Assembly: GCA_965226185.1 (NCBI GenBank) | Contig: CBDDCT010000006.1 | Location: 682,001 to 746,000, forward strand | From: CBDCYS01 sp965226185 | GTDB taxonomy: Bacteria; Acidobacteriota; Terriglobia; Bryobacterales; UBA6623 | Direction: 5' to 3' | Length of the DNA: 64,000 nt | Shown here: positions 24,267 to 32,311 of the stretch, in pieces | Layout of the letters: each line of letters begins with the position of its first letter | Numbering within the stretch: the first letter of the stretch is position 1 | Made by a program: the position numbers and the translations under genes | The notes under the pieces: model-generated | Databases searched by the model: none | Seen by the model: the letters and a program-made list of their open reading frames with translations, nothing else | What the model was told of the DNA's origin: nothing

Positions 24267-24512
24267 ATGAACTACCACGTGGTTGGGGCTCGGCACGTTG
24301 GCGCGCACACGGTCTGGCTGCGGTTTCGCGACGGCACATGCGGCGAGATCGATCTCGGGTCCGCCCTTCACGGGCCGATCATGGAGCCGCTCAAGGACGT
24401 CACGTTCTTCGAGCAGTTCAGCATTCATCCCGAGTTTCATACGCTGGTCTGGCCGAACGGAGCCGACTTTGCACCGGAGTTCTTGCACGACAGCGTTCAA
24501 GTCACGGCCTAA
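24267..24512 (+). CDS. DUF2442 domain protein
   Basis: An 81-residue protein (MNYHVVGARHVGAHTVWLRF, RDGTCGEIDLGSALHGPIME, FFEQFSIHPEFHTLVWPNGA, DFAPEFLHD) that fits DUF2442 throughout. It begins 10 bases after DUF4160 with AGAGG before the ATG. These pairs are found scattered in many phyla and move readily; function is not established. Confidence 0.88.
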   Translation: MNYHVVGARHVGAHTVWLRFRDGTCGEIDLGSALHGPIMEPLKDVTFFEQFSIHPEFHTLVWPNGADFAPEFLHDSVQVTA

Positions 24513-24730
24513 CCGGCGGCTGCACCTCGCGGCGGCCACGGGAAGCGGCGCCCCAGTGACCGCCCAAGCCGTTAGAAGGAGCAGGGAACGTCACGAATGA
24601 ATCTGTCGAGGCCTTTTGTCCAGAATGCAACAGGATGTCCGAGTTGCGAGTCCGGACCGAGGCACGTGCCACCGCCCCGTGTCAGCCCCTTTGATCAAGT
24701 AGACCCTAGCGAGGATGGCCGCGGGGGAAT

Positions 24731-25762
24731 ATGAAAAACAGAACTGACGCAACCTCGATTCTGCCGGCAGTTCTGCTGTTGATGGGCAGCCTTGTTTTAA
24801 GCGATTGCGGCTCGAGCGAACAACCTCGCGCCGACACCAACTGGCAAACCGTGGAAGCGAATGGCTCCCCGGTCAAGCGCCACGAATGCGCCTTCATTGA
24901 AATGGGGGGCAGGTTCTACTTGCTGGGCGGGAGGGGCGAAATGCCGGTGAACGTCTACGACCCGGCAACGAACACATGGAGCGAGGCCTCCAAGCCGCCA
25001 ATCGAAATTCATCATTTCCAGCCTGTTGTTTATGAAAACCGCATTTGGGTTCTGGGAGCGCTGACCGGGGGGTACCCCGATGAAACCCCCGTGCCCAACA
25101 TTTTGATTTACGACCCCGGCACGGACCAATGGTCGGAAGGGTCCGCAATCCCCGCTAATCGTCGCCGCGGCGGCGGCGGTGTTGTCGTCTATCAGGACAA
25201 GATCTACATGGCCGGAGGCATTGTCGACGGCCACAACGGGGACTTCCAAAACTGGCTGGACGAATATGATCCCAACAGCAATGCCTGGCGAGTCCTGCCC
25301 GGCGCGCCACGGCCCCGAGATCATTTCCAGGCCGCCGCGATCGGGAACAAACTCTACGCGGTCGGCGGACGGACGACATCGAAGAGAACGGGGCAGGTCT
25401 TCGAACTCACGATCAAGGAAGTGGACGTATACGACTTCGACGCCGGCACGTGGACAACGCTCGAATCTCCCAGGCTGGATTTGCCGACACCGCGGGCGGG
25501 GACGCTCACCGTTGCGTTCCGAGATCATGTGATTGTTCTAGGAGGAGAGAGTGCGGCGCAGCGCAGCGCCCACAGCGAGGTCGAGGCTTTCCACGTAAAG
25601 ACGCAAACGTGGACAAAGCTGGACCCGCTGGCGCGCGGCCGTCATGGCACGGGGGCCTTTGCATTCAGCGGGAAGCTTTACGTCTGCGTCGGCAGCGGAA
25701 ATCGAGGAGGAAGGCCCGAGCTGAGTTCGCTGGAAGCGTTGGCGTGGGCAGGTCTGGACTGA
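24731..25762 (+). CDS. Kelch-repeat exported protein
   Basis: A 343-residue protein with an N-terminal export signal ending near SDCGSSEQ (possible lipoprotein, though Asp before Cys is unusual) and six kelch-type repeats forming a beta propeller: FYLLGGRGEMPVNVYDPATN-TW, IWVLGALTGG...YDPGTDQW, IYMAGGIVDG...YDPNSNAW, LYAVGGRTTS...YDFDAGTW, VIVLGGESAA...TQTW, LYVCVGSGNR. Kelch propellers bind proteins or glycans or act as galactose-oxidase-like enzymes; no copper ligands are evident. The first 140 bases are duplicated at 23165-23303. Confidence 0.85.
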   Translation: MKNRTDATSILPAVLLLMGSLVLSDCGSSEQPRADTNWQTVEANGSPVKRHECAFIEMGGRFYLLGGRGEMPVNVYDPATNTWSEASKPPIEIHHFQPVVYENRIWVLGALTGGYPDETPVPNILIYDPGTDQWSEGSAIPANRRRGGGGVVVYQDKIYMAGGIVDGHNGDFQNWLDEYDPNSNAWRVLPGAPRPRDHFQAAAIGNKLYAVGGRTTSKRTGQVFELTIKEVDVYDFDAGTWTTLESPRLDLPTPRAGTLTVAFRDHVIVLGGESAAQRSAHSEVEAFHVKTQTWTKLDPLARGRHGTGAFAFSGKLYVCVGSGNRGGRPELSSLEALAWAGLD

Positions 25763-25958
25763 ACCACGAATTTCCGGCCATAACGATAGTTTCCTCGGCG
25801 AGCGTCCACAGCCATTCAACGATATATTACATGACTACCAAATACTCATTAAAACTGCTATCCCTCCGCAAATCAAGCACATAGCGCCCCGCACGCCACG
25901 AACTTCGGAGTAGGCTTCGGCGCTTGCGGGAAACGCGCGGCGGTGCCTTTGCCCGCGG

Positions 25959-26975
25959 TCAGATCGCGGATTCGGCGGCACGCCGCAACACTTTCGGCTC
26001 GACGCCCAGAGCTCTGCAGTCGGAGCTGACCATCTCGAAAACAAGTTCTTCAAAGGTTGTCTTATGGCGCCATTTCAACTGCTCGCGAGCCTTTGAGGGA
26101 TCCCCCATCAGCAAATTGACTTCGGACGGACGGTAGAGGCTTTCTTCGGTCACGACGTACTCGCGATAGTCCAGGCCGGCGCAGGCAAAAGCCAACTCGA
26201 CAAATTCGCGCACTGAATGTGTTTCTCCGGTAGCGATGACGTAATCATCGGGCGCGGCCTGCTGAAGCATTAACCACATCGCTTCCACGTATTCCTTGGC
26301 ATGGCCCCAATCGCGCTTGGCGGTCAGGTTGCCCAGATGCAAGCTGGTTGCCTTGCCAGCCACGATGCGAGCCACGCCCGAGGAAATCTTACGAGTGACA
26401 AACTCGTAGCCCCGCCGCGGCGATTCATGATTGAACAGAATGCCGCTGCTGACGTGCATGCCATACGCCTCCCGGTAGTTACGGCTTAAATCATACCCGG
26501 CGACCTTGCTGATTCCGTAGGTCGAGCGCGGATGGAAGCGGGTTGTTTCCTTCTGGGGCGCCTCATCAGCCTTGCCGAACTGTTCGCTTGATCCCGCGAA
26601 GTAGAATCGGCATTCCGGCGCCAGGTTTCTCACGGCAGCCAGCAGAAAGTGAGTCCCATTGATGTTTGTGTTGAACGTCGAGAACTCATCGTCAAAGGAG
26701 TAACTCACAAAGCTCTGTGCCGCCAGGTGGTAGCACTCGTGGGGACGCACCTTTTCGATGACACGATGGATGCTCGCGTAGCTTTCTAGTGAGGCAGCGT
26801 GCAGAGACAGATTGTCTTGAATCGGCGCGATCCGCGACAGGCGATGCTCCGGATCTTCCAACGCCACGCGCCGCACCAATCCGTGAACCTCGTACCCCTT
26901 GGAAAGCAGCAGCTCCGCAAGATACGACCCATCCTGTCCGGTGATCCCGGTAATCAAGGCTTTTCGCCGAGACAT
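25959..26975 (-). CDS. gmd: GDP-mannose 4,6-dehydratase
   Basis: A 338-residue short-chain dehydrogenase/reductase that converts GDP-mannose into GDP-4-keto-6-deoxymannose, precursor of GDP-fucose, rhamnose or perosamine for surface polysaccharides. The NADP motif is KALITGITGQDGSYLAELLL; HLAAQSFVSYSF, FAGSSEQFG and the catalytic YGISK (Y-x3-K) are present, as is NHESPRRGYEFVTRKISSGV, a GMD signature. Length is typical. No sugar-nucleotide partner gene lies alongside, so the end product is undetermined. Confidence 0.95.
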   Translation of the reverse strand: MSRRKALITGITGQDGSYLAELLLSKGYEVHGLVRRVALEDPEHRLSRIAPIQDNLSLHAASLESYASIHRVIEKVRPHECYHLAAQSFVSYSFDDEFSTFNTNINGTHFLLAAVRNLAPECRFYFAGSSEQFGKADEAPQKETTRFHPRSTYGISKVAGYDLSRNYREAYGMHVSSGILFNHESPRRGYEFVTRKISSGVARIVAGKATSLHLGNLTAKRDWGHAKEYVEAMWLMLQQAAPDDYVIATGETHSVREFVELAFACAGLDYREYVVTEESLYRPSEVNLLMGDPSKAREQLKWRHKTTFEELVFEMVSSDCRALGVEPKVLRRAAESAI

Positions 26976-27226
26976 AGTCAGCCTTTGCAGCTAAGATTCT
27001 TTCGCTGGAAGGTCATGAACGCCAATTATAGCTGCTTGGGCCGGAGCTTTCATCTGGGAGCCTGACGATCGGCTGGGTACTTGTCACGGTACTATCGCAT
27101 TGAAGTCAGTCAACTCCAGCGGCCGGGGCCGCGGGGAGGAGCCGGCGACGACGCGTTCGCGCAACAAAGCCCTTATTCCGTTCAAAACGCCTCCGCAAAA
27201 ACACAGTCTCCATTGCGGGCAGTCCC

Positions 27227-27331
27227 GTGCTCAACGTACTGTCAAGTACGCCTCCGCTCGTCAAGCGGCGCGCGCCTCGTACTGACGGCCTTCTCACGCA
27301 CTTCGCCTCGCCACGTGGTGAGAAAAGCGGG
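27227..27331 (+). repeat. 105-bp interspersed repeat, copy A
   Basis: Matches 45241-45345 at 103 of 105 bases in the same orientation, with no similarity beyond the ends. It contains a small palindrome (gtactgtcaagtac) and the string tcaagcggcgcgcgcctcg. No coding potential is convincing in either copy. The rest of 26976-27378 shows no gene. Confidence 0.92.
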
Positions 27332-27378
27332 ATAGCGCTGGAATCCGGCCTGTGGAGATAGGCAGATCGAGAAATCGC

Positions 27379-29073
27379 TCAAGTCTCGATAACAACCGCC
27401 TCTACGAAAGTCTTGCCGCTGCCGGCCGAACCTTCAATCCACAGTCGAATGGCGTCGCGGGGCTTCTCCTTCAGCTCGTAGCTAATCGAATAGTGGTTCT
27501 CCAGGCGGCGAAGCAGCGACTGGCAGACACTGCTAAGCTCCCAAGGGTTGGGGGCAGAAAGGAATAATCCCCCGCCTTGGTCCCCGAGGCTGCCCAGGCC
27601 GCGGGCGGCGATTCCGCAATCAAAGCCGATGACGTAGAGTGGAACGGCCGCACGGTGAAACTCACGAACAATCTCGGAAAATGTATGGTCGCTCCCGTGG
27701 TCAATACCGTCGGCAATAGCTACGACCGCCCGATACCCTGGTTCCGGAGTCACATCTTCGAGAGCCTGCCACAGGGCGTCATGGAGCCGGGAAGTGTTTT
27801 TGGGACCCCGATACGGCCGACGGACCGCCGCCGACAGGCGCTCGAAGCTATAGGTAAAGCCGATAGCACGCTGTACATCGAAGGAGTACTTGTAAACCGA
27901 TATCTGATCTTGGGGTTGCTTGTCTTCCATGCTTTGGAGCATGGCGGTTGTCATTTGCGTGGTTTTGGCGGTCGACATGCTGCCGCTGTAATCCAGCACG
28001 TAGGCCAATGAGAGAGGGTCCCGCTGGAGCGGAGAATTGATGCGGCAGTTCGTCAGCTCCTTTCCTTGCTCCACGACGTGAAAATCCGTGCCGGCCAAGT
28101 CCGTCACTGGCTCACCGCTGGATTCGCAAACCGCTGGGTAGATCCGTCGCCGGCCCTTCTCGTCCACGACGGCAAACAGCGAATCGATCGTCAGCTTTCT
28201 GCGGGAACGGCGTTCTGCGGCCTTGGTAGCCCGCAAGGCTTCGCTCGCGGCAACTTTTTCTAGACCCTCGTCCGCCCAGCTGCGAATCTCTTCCACCGCG
28301 TCCTCACGCAACTTCTCAAGCAGGCAAATAAAGCGGGGACTCCCCATCTCGCCCATGGCCCATGCCGCCGCGGCTCGAAAAGCCGCTTCTTCATGGCGCG
28401 ACATGTCCGCGACTAGTTGCATGGCCTGCTTTCTCTCTCCTTTGCGGTAGCACACAACCAGGGCCCGAGACTGCACGCTCACGTCGGCGTCAGCGAGGGC
28501 ATCGAGGAAAGCGGCGGGGTCTACGGGGTAGTCCGAGAGGCCCAGCCCCTCGAGGGCGCTGGCGCGAACCTTGGGATCGCTGTCTTGCAGCGCGGACTTA
28601 ATAAACAGCGAATTGTGGCAGTGCCGGGCGAAGACGAATGCCGCCTTGGAGCGCAGTTCCGGACTTTCCTCGCGCAGGGTAATCGTCAACAAGGGCAGGG
28701 TGCGATTGCTGTCGCTGATCTCGGCGAGCAGGCGCAGTATGCGTGCCGCAAGCTCGTCGGGCGCCTCCTTGAGCACCTGGGCCAACTGGACGTCGAGCCG
28801 ATCGATCACCTTGTTGATGATCTTGGCAATGATGATGGACTCCTTAAGAGAGGACAGTTGAGGATTCAACAGTAAATCGCGAAGCTTACGCTCTCTTTGC
28901 AGAAGCCAAATCACGACGTTCGAACTCTGTTGTTGGCCGCCATTCAACAGATACCGGACGACGGCCTGTTGAAAGGTCAATGGATCTTCGGCCAGCAAGG
29001 CCGCCAGCCGCCGACCCACATCACGGTTTTGGTGAGAGAATTCTTCGAGCAGAGATGTAACGGCATCGATCAT
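27379..29073 (-). CDS. HEAT-repeat and von Willebrand factor A domain protein
   Basis: A 564-residue protein with no signal peptide. Residues 1-280 are helical and contain HEAT-like repeats (SDPKVRASALEGLGLSDYPV, AAFRAAAAWAMGEMGSPRFI). A basic linker (RATKAAERRSRRKL) leads to a VWA-type domain of the kind seen in Acidobacteriota VWFA-related proteins: YVLDYSGSMS carries a complete MIDAS D-x-S-x-S (Asp361, Ser363, Ser365), and AVVAIADGIDHGSDHT the distal acidic site. Such combinations are scaffolds for metal-dependent protein assembly. The fusion of N-terminal HEAT repeats to VWA is unusual; partner unknown. It lies immediately after a decayed integrase and tRNA. Confidence 0.75.
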   Translation of the reverse strand: MIDAVTSLLEEFSHQNRDVGRRLAALLAEDPLTFQQAVVRYLLNGGQQQSSNVVIWLLQRERKLRDLLLNPQLSSLKESIIIAKIINKVIDRLDVQLAQVLKEAPDELAARILRLLAEISDSNRTLPLLTITLREESPELRSKAAFVFARHCHNSLFIKSALQDSDPKVRASALEGLGLSDYPVDPAAFLDALADADVSVQSRALVVCYRKGERKQAMQLVADMSRHEEAAFRAAAAWAMGEMGSPRFICLLEKLREDAVEEIRSWADEGLEKVAASEALRATKAAERRSRRKLTIDSLFAVVDEKGRRRIYPAVCESSGEPVTDLAGTDFHVVEQGKELTNCRINSPLQRDPLSLAYVLDYSGSMSTAKTTQMTTAMLQSMEDKQPQDQISVYKYSFDVQRAIGFTYSFERLSAAVRRPYRGPKNTSRLHDALWQALEDVTPEPGYRAVVAIADGIDHGSDHTFSEIVREFHRAAVPLYVIGFDCGIAARGLGSLGDQGGGLFLSAPNPWELSSVCQSLLRRLENHYSISYELKEKPRDAIRLWIEGSAGSGKTFVEAVVIET

Positions 29074-29220
29074 CGAAGCGGCACCTCGTTGGGTCTCATG
29101 GCCAACCGCGCACGGGGTGTCGGTTGCAGGAATCTCTTTACACCTTATCGGTCACGTTTCGTAGCTCAGGCGTCGCTCTTCACTCTGGTTCAGTGCAATG
29201 GAGTGGGGGACTGAGGTAAG

Positions 29221-29612
29221 AAACCAAGAGAGAAAGGCCCCGAGCTTGTGATGGCGGACCACGCCGTGAAGATCGCCGCCTTTTTCATGCAGCCGCAACC
29301 ACCAGCGCTTGCCCCGCGGTAGTGGTCTCCGAAACCCTTATCGTCACAACGGCGCACCGACGCGGGCGCGGGAATAGACCATCACGCCGAGCAGCGCTAG
29401 GCCGCGCGGACCCACAGTGGTGCTCGTGCCGATCGAGTCGAGCAAGTGATCTCGGAAGCTCCGCGCATCGCTGACCGAGACCCGCGGCAGCTCGTGCGCT
29501 TCCCGGAGTCAGTCGAGCCCCAGAAACCTCACGAACGCCATCACGTCTTCGTTGCCGAGAGCCTGGCCGCTATTAAGAAGGCGATCGAGCAGCGTTAGAG
29601 TTTCGGCGGGTC
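29221..29612 (-). pseudogene. Decayed tyrosine recombinase (integrase)
   Basis: One minus-strand frame with three internal stops reads through the middle of a phage-type integrase: ETLTLLDRLL, VSVSDARSFRDHLLDSIGTS, ALLGVMVYSRARVGAPL, then PRGKRWWLRLHEKGG and RHHKLGAFL. These match the core-binding/catalytic boundary and the first catalytic Arg region of site-specific integrases common in Acidobacteriota. The C-terminal His-x-x-Arg and Tyr are missing. It lies within 35 bases of the 3' end of tRNA-Gln, where such integrases usually sit. Confidence 0.8.
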
Positions 29613-29642
29613 AGGTCGACGGCCGGCGTCAGGGTGGGCTGT

Positions 29643-29716
29643 TGGCTGGGAGGCAGGGATTCGAACCCCGATAAACAGATCCAGAATCTGTCGTGTTACC
29701 ATTACACTACCTCCCA
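29643..29716 (-). tRNA. tRNA-Gln (anticodon CTG)
   Basis: On the minus strand the sequence begins TGGGAGGTAGTGTAATGGTA and folds into a full cloverleaf: acceptor TGGGAGG/CCTCCCA, D arm GTGT..ACAC, anticodon stem ACAGA/TCTGT with loop TTCTGGA (anticodon CTG), T arm with TTCGAAT, discriminator G and an encoded CCA. It reads CAG codons. Confidence 0.97.
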
Positions 29717-30078
29717 GCCGGTGGGAACCTACTCAGTATAGGACGAGAATCCGAAGTTGAGCAAACCATGAAGTTGAGCAAAGCATAGTGTTCCGCTGAT
29801 CCTAAGGTGGACGAGCAGCAACCAAAGAGGGCCCACAGGGCAGACGAGATGGAGACGCGGCCGCGATCGAGCGCGGGCTTCCGCCCGCGCCCCTGTCCGG
29901 TCGCCTGACATTTTCCGCCATAAGCAGCAACGATTTGACTACACCGGCACTAGGCAGCTCCAGGCCCGCGGCCAATCGTTTACTATCCTCGGTGCGAATC
30001 CGCTACCTGCGCCGGCTGAAGGCTCCTGATCCGGCTAACCACCATCCGCCGCTAAATCGGCGATAATCGAAGACAGGC
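29717..30078. other. Intergenic with a strong hairpin
   Basis: No gene seen. At about 29868-29893 the sequence gcgcgggc-ttcc-gcccgcgc forms a perfect GC-rich stem, possibly a terminator or repeat. Upstream sequence for tRNA-Gln on one strand and for the FAD oxidase on the other must lie here. Confidence 0.45.
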
Positions 30079-31557
30079 ATGAAACTCAGCCGCAGGGAAT
30101 TTCAAAAGTCGGCCGGCTTGCTGGCGCTGGCTCCTTGGGCCTGCTCCCCCCAAGGGAGCGAGCCCGAAGGCGTCATTGTCAACGACATACATTCCAAACT
30201 GAACGAAACCCGGGTCGATCGAATCGTTTCAGCGGACTCAGTCGAAGCCATCCAGGCTGCCATCGAGAACGCAAAAGGCGAGGGCCGATCCGTTTCGATC
30301 GCCGCCTTCCGTCACGCCATGGGAGCCCAGCAGTTCGGCACGGGCACGGTCCTTCTTGACACGACGAAGCTGAATCGGGTGCTGGACTTCGACGCGGAGC
30401 GCGGAATCGTCGAGGTCGAAGCCGGTATCGCTTGGCCCGAGTTGATCGGCTATACCGTAGGCGCTCAGCAGGGCAAGCCCGAACAGTGGGGCATCGCTCA
30501 GAAACAGACCGGCGCGGACAAGCTCAGTATCGGCGGGGCGCTTGCGGCGAATGCCCACGGGCGCGGGTTGCGGATGAAGCCTTTTTCCAGCGACGTCGAA
30601 TCGTTCGTTCTCGTGGATCCGGCCGGCAAGGCGCTGACGTGCAGCCGCGAACAGAACAGCGAACTGTTTCGCCTGGTGGCCGGCGGCTACGGGCTATTCG
30701 GCGTCGTCGCGTCGGTCAAGCTGCGTCTCGTTCGGCGCCAGAAGGTCGAGCGAGTCGTTGAAATCGGCGTGGCCGATGACGTGATGGAAGCGTTCGAACA
30801 GCGCATCGCTGATGGATTTATCTACGGTGACTTCCAATTTTCGATCGACGAGGGCTCGGAGGACTTTCTGCGGCGCGGCGTTTTTTCTTGCTATCGCCCG
30901 GTGGATCCCGAAACTCCCATTCCACAGGAGCAGAAGCAACTTGCCAAGGAAAACTGGGAGCGGCTTCTCTTTCTGGCGCATTCGGATAAGGCCCAGGTAT
31001 TCCGCGAGTATTCGCAATACTATTTGTCGACGTCGGGGCAGATCTACTGGTCCGACACTCACCAGCTCAGCACCTATCTGGACGACTATCACATTGCAAT
31101 TGACGCTCGGTTAAAGGCAGAAACCGCGGCGTCGGAAATGATCACCGAAATCTACGTGCCGCGGGACAAGCTGGCGGATTTCCTCGGGGAAGCCGCCGAC
31201 GACTTTCTCCACAACAACGTCAACGTCATTTACGGGACGGTCCGGCTCATCGAGCGCGACGATGACAGCTTCTTAGCGTGGGCGAAAGAGCCTTACGTCT
31301 GCACCATATTCAACTTGCACACAGAGCACAGTCCCGAGGGACTCGAGCACTCAGCGGACGCCTTCCGCCGCTTGATTGACATGGCGATTCGCCGCGGCGG
31401 CAGCTATTTCCTCACCTACCACAAGTGGGCCAGGCGTGAACAGGTGGAGGCCTGCTACCCTCAGTTTCCGGAGTTTCTGCGGCTCAAACGCAACTACGAC
31501 CCAGAGGAGCGCTTCCAAAGTGATTGGTATCGGCACTACCGCGAGATGTTCGCGTGA
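30079..31557 (+). CDS. FAD-binding (PCMH-type) oxidoreductase, exported
   Basis: A 492-residue flavoprotein of the FAD-linked oxidase family (vanillyl-alcohol oxidase fold, as in gulonolactone oxidase, DprE1 and cytokinin dehydrogenase). The start MKLSRREFQKSAGLLALAPW looks like a twin-arginine signal (SRREF) with a lipobox-like ACS, suggesting a periplasmic, cofactor-loaded enzyme. The PCMH domain shows SIAAFRHAMGAQQFGTGTVL, the region GGALAANAHGRGLR around the flavin, and GGYGLFGVVASVKLRLV. The C-terminus carries the usual YDPEERFQSDWYRHYREMF. Substrate is probably a sugar or polyol; unassigned. Confidence 0.86.
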   Translation: MKLSRREFQKSAGLLALAPWACSPQGSEPEGVIVNDIHSKLNETRVDRIVSADSVEAIQAAIENAKGEGRSVSIAAFRHAMGAQQFGTGTVLLDTTKLNRVLDFDAERGIVEVEAGIAWPELIGYTVGAQQGKPEQWGIAQKQTGADKLSIGGALAANAHGRGLRMKPFSSDVESFVLVDPAGKALTCSREQNSELFRLVAGGYGLFGVVASVKLRLVRRQKVERVVEIGVADDVMEAFEQRIADGFIYGDFQFSIDEGSEDFLRRGVFSCYRPVDPETPIPQEQKQLAKENWERLLFLAHSDKAQVFREYSQYYLSTSGQIYWSDTHQLSTYLDDYHIAIDARLKAETAASEMITEIYVPRDKLADFLGEAADDFLHNNVNVIYGTVRLIERDDDSFLAWAKEPYVCTIFNLHTEHSPEGLEHSADAFRRLIDMAIRRGGSYFLTYHKWARREQVEACYPQFPEFLRLKRNYDPEERFQSDWYRHYREMFA

Positions 31558-31672
31558 GTACCGCTATGGCTGAGTTCAAGCCAAACCTGAAAGAAAATTT
31601 CAGACGACCCGACAGAGGCGCGGACGGAAGTCCGCGCTTGTCACGGAATCACGGAAACCGGCCACCACTGCC

Positions 31673-31819
31673 ATGACTCCTCGAAAGCGCTTCCCCGCCC
31701 GGTTGCTGATCTTCGCTCTTTGCCTGGTTGTCGCTGGCGGAGCGGCCTGGATCTTCTCCCCGCCCGCGCAGCACTCGGGAGCCTCCCGGCCCCTCACCGA
31801 TTTCTTGTCGGTCGGCTGA
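31673..31819 (+). CDS. Small single-span peptide
   Basis: A 48-codon frame, MTPRKRFPARLLIFALCLVV then AGGAAWIFSPPAQ, with a basic N-terminus, one transmembrane helix and a short tail. It sits between the FAD oxidase and a membrane protein, 21 bases before the latter, in the same direction. No homologue is known to me, so this is a possible small membrane gene only. Confidence 0.35.
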   Translation: MTPRKRFPARLLIFALCLVVAGGAAWIFSPPAQHSGASRPLTDFLSVG

Positions 31820-31840
31820 CGAGATCCGCGGACGAACCGC

Positions 31841-32311
31841 ATGGTCGGCATCAACCTTCCCTCACAGCGCCTGGCGCCCTTCCTCTGGCTGTTACTGGCC
31901 TGTTTTGTCGGGCGCGTGGTTGGTCAAATGCTCGTTGCTTTCTGGGGCGTCACCTGGCTTCCGCCAATGAGTGAGTGGATGTCGGGTGTCATGCCCTACC
32001 CTTATCTGCTGCCGTCGCAAATGCTGATCATCGTGGCCTGCGCGAACGTGTGCCTCGACTTCTCGAAGGGGCGCGGATGGTTCGTAAGGACCCGGCCCGC
32101 GTTCGGCCGCGGCGTCCTTTATTTTGGGTACATCTACTTCGCGGGCATGATCGTCCGCTACGGCTTGCAGATGATCTTGCGGCCGGAGACGCGCTGGTTC
32201 GGCGGAACGATCCCGATCTTCTTCCACTTTGTCCTGGCGGGGTTTGTGATTTTGTTCGGCTTGTGGCACCGGGCGCGGCTGGACAATTCACGAATGCTTC
32301 AGAACCCCTGA
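31841..32311 (+). CDS. Integral membrane protein, about four spans
   Basis: A 156-residue hydrophobic protein with membrane segments near 10-35, 55-75, 90-110 and 125-145 (e.g. APFLWLLLACFVGRVVGQML; PIFFHFVLAGFVILFGLWHR). Family not recognised; such proteins occur beside FAD-linked oxidases and GMC proteins and may carry quinone or electron partners, but this is speculation. It overlaps the stop of the converging ggt gene by 13 bases. Confidence 0.7.
   Translation: MVGINLPSQRLAPFLWLLLACFVGRVVGQMLVAFWGVTWLPPMSEWMSGVMPYPYLLPSQMLIIVACANVCLDFSKGRGWFVRTRPAFGRGVLYFGYIYFAGMIVRYGLQMILRPETRWFGGTIPIFFHFVLAGFVILFGLWHRARLDNSRMLQNP

Noticed and set aside
27106..27297. Small minus-strand gene shared with 45180-45407 (common residues RRPSVRGARRLTSGGVLDST)
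   Set aside because: The shared peptide is the translation of the 105-bp repeat; the frames differ outside it, so it is a by-product of the repeat.
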